This document shows, in pieces, positions 19,630 to 28,268 of a stretch of DNA of 64,000 nt. The notes beneath the pieces were generated by a model that had not been told where the DNA came from, searched no databases, and was given only the letters and a program-made list of their open reading frames with translations. Position 1 is the first letter of the stretch. Each line of letters opens with the position of its first letter. The DNA lies in contig JALHOE010000024.1 in assembly GCA_022843175.1 (NCBI GenBank), forward strand, positions 1 through 64,000, in the 5' to 3' direction. Source of the DNA: Deltaproteobacteria bacterium. GTDB taxonomy: Bacteria > Myxococcota_A > Polyangia > Polyangiales > JADJMO01. The position numbers and the translations under genes are program-made.

Positions 19630-21300
19630 GTGACGCGCCGCGTTCTTCTTTTGTTCGCATCGCTGGTTTTGCTCGGCGGTTGCAAGAAGCACCGCGGCGG
19701 CGGTGGTCCGTCGCGCGCGCCGGCCAGCACCTGCCTCAGCATCGTCGGGTGGAACGATCTCCACGGGCAGCTCGAGCCCGACGATCCGCTCGTGGACACC
19801 GCGCGCATCCCGTCCGGCGGCGTGGTCGCGCTGGCCGACCAGGTCGACGCCATCCGCAAGGGCGGCGACACGGTCGTCGTCCTCGACGCGGGCGACCTGT
19901 TCACCGGCCCGATGGAGTCGACGCTCGCCGAGGGCGCACCGGTCATCGCCGCGTACAACGCGCTCGGCGTCGACGCGGCCGCGGTCGGCAATCACGAGTT
20001 CGACTTCGGACCGGTCGGCTACCAACGGGTCATCGCCGCCCCGACCGTGGGTGACGGCGCCGGCCCCGACGGCCCGCGCGGCGCGCTCTTCGCGCGGATC
20101 GGCGAGGCCAAATTCCCGTTCCTCTCGGCCAACCTCCGCTACGAGGACGGCTCCGCGCTCCCCGGCATCAGGCCGCACGTCATCGTCGAGCGCGGCGGCT
20201 TCCGCGTTGGCGTCGTCGGCTACTCCACCAAGGAGACGCCGACGACGACGCTCAAGCCCAACGTCGTCGGCCTCGACTTCGACCACGACGCTGGCAGCCG
20301 CGTGGCCCACAGCGTTCGCACGCTGCGGCTCGCGGGCGCGGCGCCGGTGGTGCTCATCGCGCACGCGTCGCTCGAGGGCGAGCTCCCGCAGGAGCTCGAC
20401 AGCAAGCGCGCGGTGCACGGCGAGCTCGCGCGGCTGCTCGACGACATGGGCAACGACCTGCCCGACCTGGTGATCGCCGGGCACCGTCACGCGTGGATGC
20501 TCGGTCGGGTGCGCAACGTCCCGGTGGTCTCCAGCGACCAGCACGGCGTCGGCTACTCGCGAACGCGCTTCTGCCGCCTCGGCAAGGCGGTGGCGCTCAC
20601 GAGCCTCGAGCGACAGCTCACGTTCGCGACGCAGACACCGGTCAGCGAGCTCGGCCGGCAGATCGCCGCGATCGTCGAGCCCTACCTGCGGAGCGTGCGC
20701 GCGAGCGCCGACGAGGTGATCGCGACCGTCCCGCGCTACTGCATCGCGCAGGGCCCCAACGGCACCGCCCTCGCGGAGCAGATCGCGCGCTCCATGCTCG
20801 AACGCGCGGTCAACGATGGCTTGATCCCGCCCGGCCACGCGGCGGTCGCGGTGGTCAACGCCGGGGGCATCCGCTCGTCGCTCCACGCGGGGACGGTGCA
20901 CTACCGCGATCTGTTCGGGATGCTGCCCTTCGAGAACGCGATCGCGACCTGCACGACCAAGCGCGAGGGGCTCGCGAGGGCGCTGCGAAACCTCACCACC
21001 CGGGTGAGCGTGCGCGACCGGTTCCCCTTCGGCATCGCCGGGGCCAGGGTCCGCGCCCGGCGCACCAAGGACGTGCCGCTCGAGCTCGTCGAGGTCACGA
21101 CGGACATCCGGAGCGACGACGTGACGCTGGTGATCCCCGATTTCCTGCTCTACGGCGGTGACGGTTTTCTCAACGGGCTCACCTGTACCGCGAGTCACAC
21201 CTCGGCGACGCGAATCCGCGACGCGTATCGCACGGTGCTCGCGCGAGAGCCGGGCGGCTGCGACGGCGCGCCGCTCAACGTGAAGATGGAGGCGCTATGA
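19630..21300 (+). CDS. 5'-nucleotidase/UshA-like metallophosphoesterase lipoprotein
   Basis: GTG start VTRRVLLLFASLVLLGGCKK; 'NDLHGQLEP', 'LDAGDLFTG', 'VGNHEFDFG', 'VIAGHRH', C-terminal '5_nucleotid_C'-like 'NAGGIRSSL'. Confidence 0.88.
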   Translation: MTRRVLLLFASLVLLGGCKKHRGGGGPSRAPASTCLSIVGWNDLHGQLEPDDPLVDTARIPSGGVVALADQVDAIRKGGDTVVVLDAGDLFTGPMESTLAEGAPVIAAYNALGVDAAAVGNHEFDFGPVGYQRVIAAPTVGDGAGPDGPRGALFARIGEAKFPFLSANLRYEDGSALPGIRPHVIVERGGFRVGVVGYSTKETPTTTLKPNVVGLDFDHDAGSRVAHSVRTLRLAGAAPVVLIAHASLEGELPQELDSKRAVHGELARLLDDMGNDLPDLVIAGHRHAWMLGRVRNVPVVSSDQHGVGYSRTRFCRLGKAVALTSLERQLTFATQTPVSELGRQIAAIVEPYLRSVRASADEVIATVPRYCIAQGPNGTALAEQIARSMLERAVNDGLIPPGHAAVAVVNAGGIRSSLHAGTVHYRDLFGMLPFENAIATCTTKREGLARALRNLTTRVSVRDRFPFGIAGARVRARRTKDVPLELVEVTTDIRSDDVTLVIPDFLLYGGDGFLNGLTCTASHTSATRIRDAYRTVLAREPGGCDGAPLNVKMEAL

Positions 21301-21770
21301 GGCATGGGTGGTGGTTGTTGCTGGTGCTCGCCGGGTGCTCTTCCAAGCCGAACGCGCAGTCGTGCGCGACGATCGACCGCGAGAGCCGGCCGAAGGTGTC
21401 GCTCACGTGGAAGCTCGACCCGGGTTCGATCGACAACGATCCCCCGCGCGCGAAGGTGAAGCTGCTGGTCGCCGGCGCGGCGAAGGCCGAGGTCGACGTC
21501 GGCGAGCTCTATGGCGACTGCAAGCTCGTCGTGGTCGGCGCGCTCCCGGACGTCCCGGCGCCGGGTTCCAAGGTCACCGAGCTCGTGTGCTCCCACGGCA
21601 ACCGCGAGATGTACGCCTCCGTGGTCTTCGTCGAGGCCGGCAAAATCGTGCTCCGTCGTTACGACCGAGTCGACGAGACGATGAAGCCGGGGATCGACGT
21701 GCAGACGATCGAGACCCCGACGTGCGCCTCCTTCACCGCGGATCTCGCGCAGCAGGCCGGCGAGCTCTGA
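21297..21770 (+). CDS. Hypothetical lipoprotein (157 aa)
   Basis: ATGA overlap with upstream gene; 'MRHGWWLLLVLAGCSS' lipobox. Confidence 0.7.
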   Translation: MRHGWWLLLVLAGCSSKPNAQSCATIDRESRPKVSLTWKLDPGSIDNDPPRAKVKLLVAGAAKAEVDVGELYGDCKLVVVGALPDVPAPGSKVTELVCSHGNREMYASVVFVEAGKIVLRRYDRVDETMKPGIDVQTIETPTCASFTADLAQQAGEL

Positions 21771-21884
21771 TGGCGATGGAGCAGAACGCGCCGCCGTAGC
21801 CTTTTGCCACATCGCCAAAACCTTCGACAGCGGGCGGTTTGCAGCTGCGACACGCGGCATGGTTGCTGCTGAACGCACGCCGAC

Positions 21885-23888
21885 ATGTTCGAAAGCTCGC
21901 ACGCGACGGACGCCGTCGCCGCGCTGTCCGACGTAGCGGCTCGACTGGGGCTGCCGCTCGACCCCCGAGCGGCGCGGCGCGCCCGCGAGCGGGTCGCGCG
22001 CACGAGCGGCGAATGGCAGGCGCACCTGGTCGCCGCGGGCGCGCAGCTCGGCCTGCGCGTCACCTTCATCGAGACCGATCTCGAACGAGCGCAGAGCCTG
22101 GCCGAGGCGCACGGTCCACTGATCGGCTGGGACGACGGCGAACGCCGGTACATCACGCTCGCGGGCCGCGAGAGGGCGAGCTCGGACGACGATCCCCAAA
22201 CCTGGGCGATCGTCGAGCCCGCGCTGCCACTCGATCCGAGGGGCGAGGGCCCGCCCACCCCGCAGCGACGGTTGCTCGAGCTCCTCCGCGACGAGCGCCC
22301 CGATCTCAAGGTGGTCGTCGCGTACGCCGTCGGGATCGGGGTCCTCTCGCTCGCAGTGCCCATCGCGGTGCAGGCGCTCGTCAACAGCGTCGCGTTCGGC
22401 ACGGTGGTGCAGCCGGTGGTGGTCCTGACCCTGATGGTCGCCGTTGCGCTCTCGTTCGCGGGCGCGCTGCGCGTGCTGCAGTCGACCGTCGTGGAGTGGA
22501 TGCAGCAGCGCATGTTCGTGCGCGTCGCGTCCGACATGGCGGCTCGCCTGTCGGCGGTGCGACGCGACGCGCTCGGAACCGCGTACATGCCCGAGCTCGC
22601 GAACCGCTTCTTCGACGTCGTGACCGTGCAGAAGAGCGCAGCGACGCTGCTGCTCGACGGCGTCGCTCTGGTGCTGCAGACGGTCGTCGGGCTGGTGCTG
22701 GTCGCGTTCTATCACCCGCTGCTGCTCGCGTTCGACGCGGTGCTGCTCCTGCTGATCGCGTTCGTGGTCTTCGGGCTCGGGCGCGGCGCCATCGAGACCT
22801 CGATGAAGGAGTCGAAGGCGAAGTACGCGGTGGCGTCGTGGCTCGAGGAGATCGCGCGCCACCCGACGACCTTCCGCTCCGCGCATGGCCGCGCGTTCGC
22901 GCTCGATCGGCTGGACGAGCTCGCCACGCAGTACCTTCAGTATCGCGGCAAGCACTGGAAGATCCTCGTCCGGCAGATCGCCGGCACGAAGGTGCTGCAG
23001 GCGCTCGCGAGCGCTGCGTTGCTGGGCGTGGGTGCGCTCCTCGTGATCCAGCGTCAGCTCACGCTCGGCCAATTGGTCGCGGCGGAGCTCATCGTCACCT
23101 CGGTGCTCGCCGGCATCGCCAAGTTCGGCAAGCACCTCGAGAGCTACTACGATCTCGTCACCGCGATCGACAAGGTGGGGCAGGTCGTCGACCTGCCGCG
23201 CGAGCATGGCGGCGGCGAAACCTTCGCCGACGCCGACACCGGCGTGCGGGTCTCGCTCCGGGCGGTTTGCGTGCGCGACGGCGCGCCCCCGGCCGACCTC
23301 GAGATCGCGCCCGGTGAACGCGTCGCCATCCGCGGGGCCAACGGCTCCGGCAAATCGACGATCGTCGACGTGCTGTACGGCCTGCTCCAGCCCACGAGCG
23401 GCGCCGCGCTGGTCGACGGCATCGACCTGCGGTCGGTCGAGCGGGCGAGCTACCGCGCGCGCGTGGCCGTCGTTCGCGGCAACGAGGCGTTCGACGGCAC
23501 AGTCGCCGAGAACGTGCGCGTCGGACGGCCAACCCTGACCGATCAAGACGTGCGCGACGCGCTGACCGCCGTCGGGCTGATCGACGACGTGCTGGCGTTG
23601 CCCGCAGGTCTGGAGACGAGGATCACGCCGGAGGGCTTCCCGTTGTCGGCCGGACAAACGCGCACGCTGATGATCGCGCGGGCGATCGCCGGCGCGCCGC
23701 GCCTGCTGATCCTCGACGAGGCGCTCGACGGCGTCGACGACACCACGCGGGCGCGCCTTTCGGGCGTCATTTTCTCGCGCAGCGCGCCATGGAGCGTGCT
23801 CGTGACGACCCACTCCCCCGAGGTCTCTGCTCTCTGCGATCGGCGCTACCGCATCGATCGCGGCCAACTCCTGCGAGATGAGGCGTAG
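21885..23888 (+). CDS. ABC transporter, peptide/type I secretion-like, with N-terminal C39-like domain lacking an obvious catalytic Cys
   Basis: TM region followed by Walker A 'GANGSGKST', signature 'LSAGQ', Walker B 'LLILDEALDG', H-loop 'TTHSPE'. Confidence 0.85.
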   Translation: MFESSHATDAVAALSDVAARLGLPLDPRAARRARERVARTSGEWQAHLVAAGAQLGLRVTFIETDLERAQSLAEAHGPLIGWDDGERRYITLAGRERASSDDDPQTWAIVEPALPLDPRGEGPPTPQRRLLELLRDERPDLKVVVAYAVGIGVLSLAVPIAVQALVNSVAFGTVVQPVVVLTLMVAVALSFAGALRVLQSTVVEWMQQRMFVRVASDMAARLSAVRRDALGTAYMPELANRFFDVVTVQKSAATLLLDGVALVLQTVVGLVLVAFYHPLLLAFDAVLLLLIAFVVFGLGRGAIETSMKESKAKYAVASWLEEIARHPTTFRSAHGRAFALDRLDELATQYLQYRGKHWKILVRQIAGTKVLQALASAALLGVGALLVIQRQLTLGQLVAAELIVTSVLAGIAKFGKHLESYYDLVTAIDKVGQVVDLPREHGGGETFADADTGVRVSLRAVCVRDGAPPADLEIAPGERVAIRGANGSGKSTIVDVLYGLLQPTSGAALVDGIDLRSVERASYRARVAVVRGNEAFDGTVAENVRVGRPTLTDQDVRDALTAVGLIDDVLALPAGLETRITPEGFPLSAGQTRTLMIARAIAGAPRLLILDEALDGVDDTTRARLSGVIFSRSAPWSVLVTTHSPEVSALCDRRYRIDRGQLLRDEA

Positions 23889-25187
23889 ATGATCGAGTCG
23901 CATCCCTACCGCGACGTAACGATTCCGGCGATGCGCTTGGTGCGGACCCCCCACAGCGTGCGCGGCCCGGCGCGAATGGTGTCGCTGTTGCTCTTCCTCG
24001 TCGCGATCGCGCTGACCGTGACCCCATGGCAGCAGACGGCGTGGGGCGACGGCCGCGTGATCGCGTACTCCCCGCTCGAGCGCGAGCAGAAGCTCGAGGC
24101 GCCGATCGAGGGCCGCGTGGCCAAGTGGTACGTCCAGGAGGGCTCGGTGGTGAAAGAGGGCGATCCCATCGCCGACATCTCGGACAACGACCCGGACATC
24201 GTCAGCCGGTTGCGCGGCGAGCGAGAGGCGATCGACAAGCGCGTCGAGGCGGCGAAGTCCCGAAAGATCGCCGCCGAGGCGCGGATCAAAGCGCTCGAAG
24301 CGAGCCGCACCGCCGCGCTCTCGGCCGCGAAGCTGCGGGTGGCGATGGCGCGGGCGCGCGTCGTCGCCGCCGACAAGGCCGTGGAGGCGAGCATCGCCGC
24401 CGAGAAGACCGCGAAGCTCAACCTCGAGCGTCAAAAGGCGCTCGTGGAAAAGGGCATTTCGAGCGTGCGCGCGCTGGAGCTTGCGGATCTCGACTACGCG
24501 CGTGCGACGACGGATCTCGACCGCGCGAAGGCCGGCGCCGCGCTCGCCCGCAGCGACGAGCTCGCCATCGACAGCGATCGCTTGAAGGTCGACGCCGACA
24601 CCACGGCGTCGATTGAGGACGCGAAGGCGACCATCGCGCTCGCCGCTGCGGAGGTCGCCAACGCGACCGTCGAGCTCCAGCGCGTCGAGGTGCGGCTCGC
24701 GCGACAGGGCGCTCAGTCGGTGAAGGCGCCGCGCGCGGGCACCATCCTCCGGGTGGTCACCAAGCAGGGCGGTGAAATGGTGAAGGCGGGCGACACGCTC
24801 GCGCTGTTCGTGCCGACGATCACCGAGCGCGCCGTCGAGCTCTGGGTCGACGGTCGCGACGTACCGCTCCTCCGACTCGGCGGCGAGGTGCGCCTTCAGT
24901 TCGAGGGGTGGCCGGCGCTGCAGTTCAGCGGGTGGCCGTCGGTGGCGGTCGGCACGTTCGGCGGGCGTGTCGCGTTGATCGATGCGACCGACGACGGCAA
25001 GGGGCGCTTCCGCGTCCTCGTCGTTCCGGAGCCGACGGAGCCCTGGCCGGCCGCCGCCTACCTGCGGCCGGGGGTGCGCACGCATGGTTGGGCGCTGCTC
25101 GGGCGGGTGCGCCTCGGCTACGAGCTGTGGCGGCAGTTCAACGGGTTCCCGCCGGCGGTGCCCGCTCCGGCGAAGGAGACCAAGTGA
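23889..25187 (+). CDS. HlyD-family membrane fusion/periplasmic adaptor
   Basis: Single N-terminal TM, 'EAPIEGRVAKWYVQEGSVVKEGDPIADI', long coiled coil, 'VKAPRAGTILRV'. Confidence 0.88.
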   Translation: MIESHPYRDVTIPAMRLVRTPHSVRGPARMVSLLLFLVAIALTVTPWQQTAWGDGRVIAYSPLEREQKLEAPIEGRVAKWYVQEGSVVKEGDPIADISDNDPDIVSRLRGEREAIDKRVEAAKSRKIAAEARIKALEASRTAALSAAKLRVAMARARVVAADKAVEASIAAEKTAKLNLERQKALVEKGISSVRALELADLDYARATTDLDRAKAGAALARSDELAIDSDRLKVDADTTASIEDAKATIALAAAEVANATVELQRVEVRLARQGAQSVKAPRAGTILRVVTKQGGEMVKAGDTLALFVPTITERAVELWVDGRDVPLLRLGGEVRLQFEGWPALQFSGWPSVAVGTFGGRVALIDATDDGKGRFRVLVVPEPTEPWPAAAYLRPGVRTHGWALLGRVRLGYELWRQFNGFPPAVPAPAKETK

Positions 25188-26572
25188 TGCGCGCCCTTCT
25201 GCTGCTGCTCGCGTTGCTGCTGCTCCCGCTCTCGGCGCGCGCGGCCGATGTCCCGCTCACCGTCGCCGACGTCATGACGACGCTCGATCGCCACCCGCTG
25301 TTCAACGCCGCGATGAAGGACAAGGCGATCGCCGAGGCCGAGGTGCTCACCGCCACCGGCGGCTTCGACCCGGTGTGGCGTACGCGCGCGGTCTTCATGC
25401 CGCTCGGCTACTACGACCACAAGCGACTCGACACGCTGCTCGTTCAACCGACCGCGATCGGCGGCGCGACGCTGTTTGCCGGCTATCGAATCGGCGTGGG
25501 CAACTTCCCGATCTACGACGGCAAGCTCGAGACGCTCGGGTTCGGCGAGGCGCGCGCCGGCATCAACGTGCCGTTGTGGCGGGACTCGTCGATCGACGCT
25601 CGCCGGGCCGCGCTGTGGTCGGCGAAGCTCGCGCCGCGGATTGCTGACGCTTCGCTGTCGGCGCAGAAGCTCGACCTCGCGCGCTCCGCGGCGCTCCGCT
25701 ACTGGAACTGGGTCGAGGCCGGCAGAGCGCTCGCCGTCGCGCGTGAGCTCCTGAAGCTGGCCGAGGACCGCGACGCGCAGCTCGCGGCGCGGGTGCTCAA
25801 GGGCGATCTCGCCGAGATCGAACGGCAGGACAACCAGCGCGCGGTCCTCGCGCGTCGCGCGGCGGTGATCGCGATCGAACGCGGCTTCCTCAACGCGTCC
25901 TACGAGCTGTCGTTGTTCTACCGCGACGAGAAGGGCGCGATGCAGACGCCGGACGAGACGCGCGTGCCCTCGTCGCTGCCGGAGCCGAGCACGCTCGTCG
26001 TCACCAACGTGAACGACGCGGTGCGAGACGCTATCGCGAAGCGTCCGGAGATCGTTCGACTGGTGGCGATGCGCGAGCAGCTGTCGCTCGAGGCCGAGCT
26101 CGCCGACAACCAGACGAAGCCGGCGTTGGACTTCCAGACCGTCGTTTCGAAGGACTTCGGGCCGGGGCCCGGCTACCTGCGGCCGACCGAGGTGGAGTTC
26201 GCCATCGTCATCGACATTCCCCTGCTCGCCCGCACCGCGAACGGCAAGCTCGCGGCGGCCAACGCCAAGAGCGAAAAGCTCGCCGCGCAACAAAAGCTGG
26301 TCGAAGACCGCATCACCGCCGACGTCAAGGACGCGCTCGCCGCCGAGAAGGCCGCGCGCGAGCGGATCGCCCTGGCGCGCGCCGAGCTCGCCCTCGCCAA
26401 GAAGCTCGCAGACGCGGAGCGAGACGCGTTCGCCCTCGGCAGCAGCACGATGCTGATCGTGAACCTGCGCGAGCAGGCGGTCGCCGAGGCAGCCGTGCGC
26501 GAGGTCGTAGCGCTCGCGGATCACCAACGCGCGGTCGCGGTCTACCGCGCGTCGACCGGGGTGCTCTCATGA
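25187..26572 (+). CDS. TolC-like outer membrane efflux protein
   Basis: Signal peptide MRALLLLLALLLLPLSARA; coiled coil and 'INVPLWRDSSIDARRA'; TGATG overlap with upstream gene. Confidence 0.82.
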   Translation: MRALLLLLALLLLPLSARAADVPLTVADVMTTLDRHPLFNAAMKDKAIAEAEVLTATGGFDPVWRTRAVFMPLGYYDHKRLDTLLVQPTAIGGATLFAGYRIGVGNFPIYDGKLETLGFGEARAGINVPLWRDSSIDARRAALWSAKLAPRIADASLSAQKLDLARSAALRYWNWVEAGRALAVARELLKLAEDRDAQLAARVLKGDLAEIERQDNQRAVLARRAAVIAIERGFLNASYELSLFYRDEKGAMQTPDETRVPSSLPEPSTLVVTNVNDAVRDAIAKRPEIVRLVAMREQLSLEAELADNQTKPALDFQTVVSKDFGPGPGYLRPTEVEFAIVIDIPLLARTANGKLAAANAKSEKLAAQQKLVEDRITADVKDALAAEKAARERIALARAELALAKKLADAERDAFALGSSTMLIVNLREQAVAEAAVREVVALADHQRAVAVYRASTGVLS

Positions 26573-26922
26573 ACGAGAGCCGCGTCGTCGCCGAAGCGCT
26601 CGCCGAGCTGCTGGCCGTGCTGGCGCATGCCGATCGGATTCGCATCGTGGAGGAGCTCTCGCATGGCGAGCGCGACGTCGGAACGCTGCAGGGCATCGTC
26701 GGCGCATCGCGCACGTCCATCTCACAGCACCTCGGGTTGCTTCGCGCGCGGCATCTCGTGACCTGCGTGCGCCGCGGGCAACACGTGTTCTACCGCCTCA
26801 GCCAGCACGAGTTGAGCCGCTGGCTCGTCGACGGAGAGCGCCTTCTCGCGATCGAGACCGAGAACACCCGCCGGATCGCGCGCGCGGTCCAACGCCGCAA
26901 CGGGAGCTCGACCTCACGCTGA
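26569..26922 (+). CDS. ArsR-type winged-helix regulator
   Basis: 'LAHADRIRIVEELSHGERDVGTLQGIVGASRTSISQHLGLLRARHLVTCVRRGQHVFYRL'. Confidence 0.85.
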   Translation: MNESRVVAEALAELLAVLAHADRIRIVEELSHGERDVGTLQGIVGASRTSISQHLGLLRARHLVTCVRRGQHVFYRLSQHELSRWLVDGERLLAIETENTRRIARAVQRRNGSSTSR

Positions 26923-26981
26923 CGGGGCGCGGCGGCCGTCGCCGCGCTACGGCGTGCACAAGTCGGAAGACGACTGACCGG

Positions 26982-28268
26982 TCACAGCGCCGGCAGGCCC
27001 CCCGTCCCGTGGCCGGTGTAGCCGAAGCTGTCGATCGCGACGCCGGCGTACTTCGCCATCGAGACGAGCAGCTTCGCGTGGCTCTCGTTCTCGCCGCCCT
27101 TCCCCTTGCCGGTGAAGTCGAGCGCGCGGCCACCCTTCAACCCCGCCGCGCCACCGCCGGCGAGCACGAACGGCATCGACTTGTGATCGTGGGCGTTGCC
27201 GTCGCCGAGCTCGCTGCAGAGCAGCACCAGGGTGTGATCGAGGAGCGTCGAGCCGCCGTACGGTCGCGCCTTGAGCGACTGGATCAGCTCGGCGAACTTG
27301 GTCGTGAACCAGCGCTTCATCTTCACGAACTCCTTCGCGTTCGCGCTGCCGGAGCTGCCGTAGTGGGAGGCGTCGTGGTTGTTGAGGGTGACGCCGAGGC
27401 CGGGCACCTTGGTGGGGCTCACGGGGTGCGACCACATCATCGCGACCGAACGCGTGATGTCGCAGCCGAGGGCGAGGATCGCGAGATCCTGCTGCAGCTT
27501 GCCGACGGTGCCGAACAGGTCCTCGCGCTCCCAGGTCTTCGGGTAGTAGTCGGTGCCGTTCACCTTGAAGCCCTCGGCGTTCCAGCTCGTCGAGGCGCAG
27601 GTCGCGGGGACGGCGACGTCGAGGCGCTTCTCGACCTCGCGGAGCGCGTCGAGGTTGGTCTGCAGCTTCTCCCGCTCGGCGCCGCCGAGGCCGGTTTGGA
27701 GCGCGTTGAGATCGGACAGCGCCGCGTCGAGGACGCTCTTCTTGCGCTTGCGCGCGAGGATCGCGGCGGAGTCGTCCTTCGTCGCCGAGCCGCCGAACAG
27801 GCGGCCGAACGCGTTGATGGGGTTGTCGTCGGGCTTCACCTCCTGACCCGTGCCGGTGAACGACATGCTGCCCGAGCCGTTCTGGAAGTTGGCGCCGACG
27901 CCGAGCTGCACCGACGCGTGCGGCGCCGCGCCCTGCAGCTTCTGTCCGAGGACCACGTCGAGCGACTGCGGGCCGTTGGCGGTCAGGACCTTGCGGATGC
28001 CGCCCTCGTGGGTCGCGCCGCCGGCGTACATGTTGAGGCCCTTGAGGAAGACGCAGTGCTCTTTGACGACCTCGAGCGGCGCGGTCATCTCGGGGAGCGC
28101 GAAGCCGGTCTCGCCGCCGGTCGGGTGCCACAGCGCGGGGATGCACCCGTCGGGCACGTAAACGAACATCACGCGCATCGGCGCGGCGGCGCGCGCGTCA
28201 CGACGGAGCTGGGTGAGCACGCCCGCGGCGAGGGCGCTCGCAAGAAAACCGCGACGACCAATCATCAT
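26982..28268 (-). CDS. DUF1552 domain-containing protein with Tat-like signal
   Basis: 'MMIGRRGFLASALAAGVL'; 'VYVPDGCIPALWHPTG', 'LLDHTLVLLCSELGDGNAHDHKSMPFVLAGG'. Confidence 0.85.
   Translation of the reverse strand: MMIGRRGFLASALAAGVLTQLRRDARAAAPMRVMFVYVPDGCIPALWHPTGGETGFALPEMTAPLEVVKEHCVFLKGLNMYAGGATHEGGIRKVLTANGPQSLDVVLGQKLQGAAPHASVQLGVGANFQNGSGSMSFTGTGQEVKPDDNPINAFGRLFGGSATKDDSAAILARKRKKSVLDAALSDLNALQTGLGGAEREKLQTNLDALREVEKRLDVAVPATCASTSWNAEGFKVNGTDYYPKTWEREDLFGTVGKLQQDLAILALGCDITRSVAMMWSHPVSPTKVPGLGVTLNNHDASHYGSSGSANAKEFVKMKRWFTTKFAELIQSLKARPYGGSTLLDHTLVLLCSELGDGNAHDHKSMPFVLAGGGAAGLKGGRALDFTGKGKGGENESHAKLLVSMAKYAGVAIDSFGYTGHGTGGLPAL

Noticed and set aside
21195-25085. 1296-aa minus-strand ORF opposite the ABC/HlyD genes
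   Set aside because: Composition is His/Arg/Asp-rich nonsense typical of shadow ORFs; the plus strand has intact ABC and HlyD motifs.
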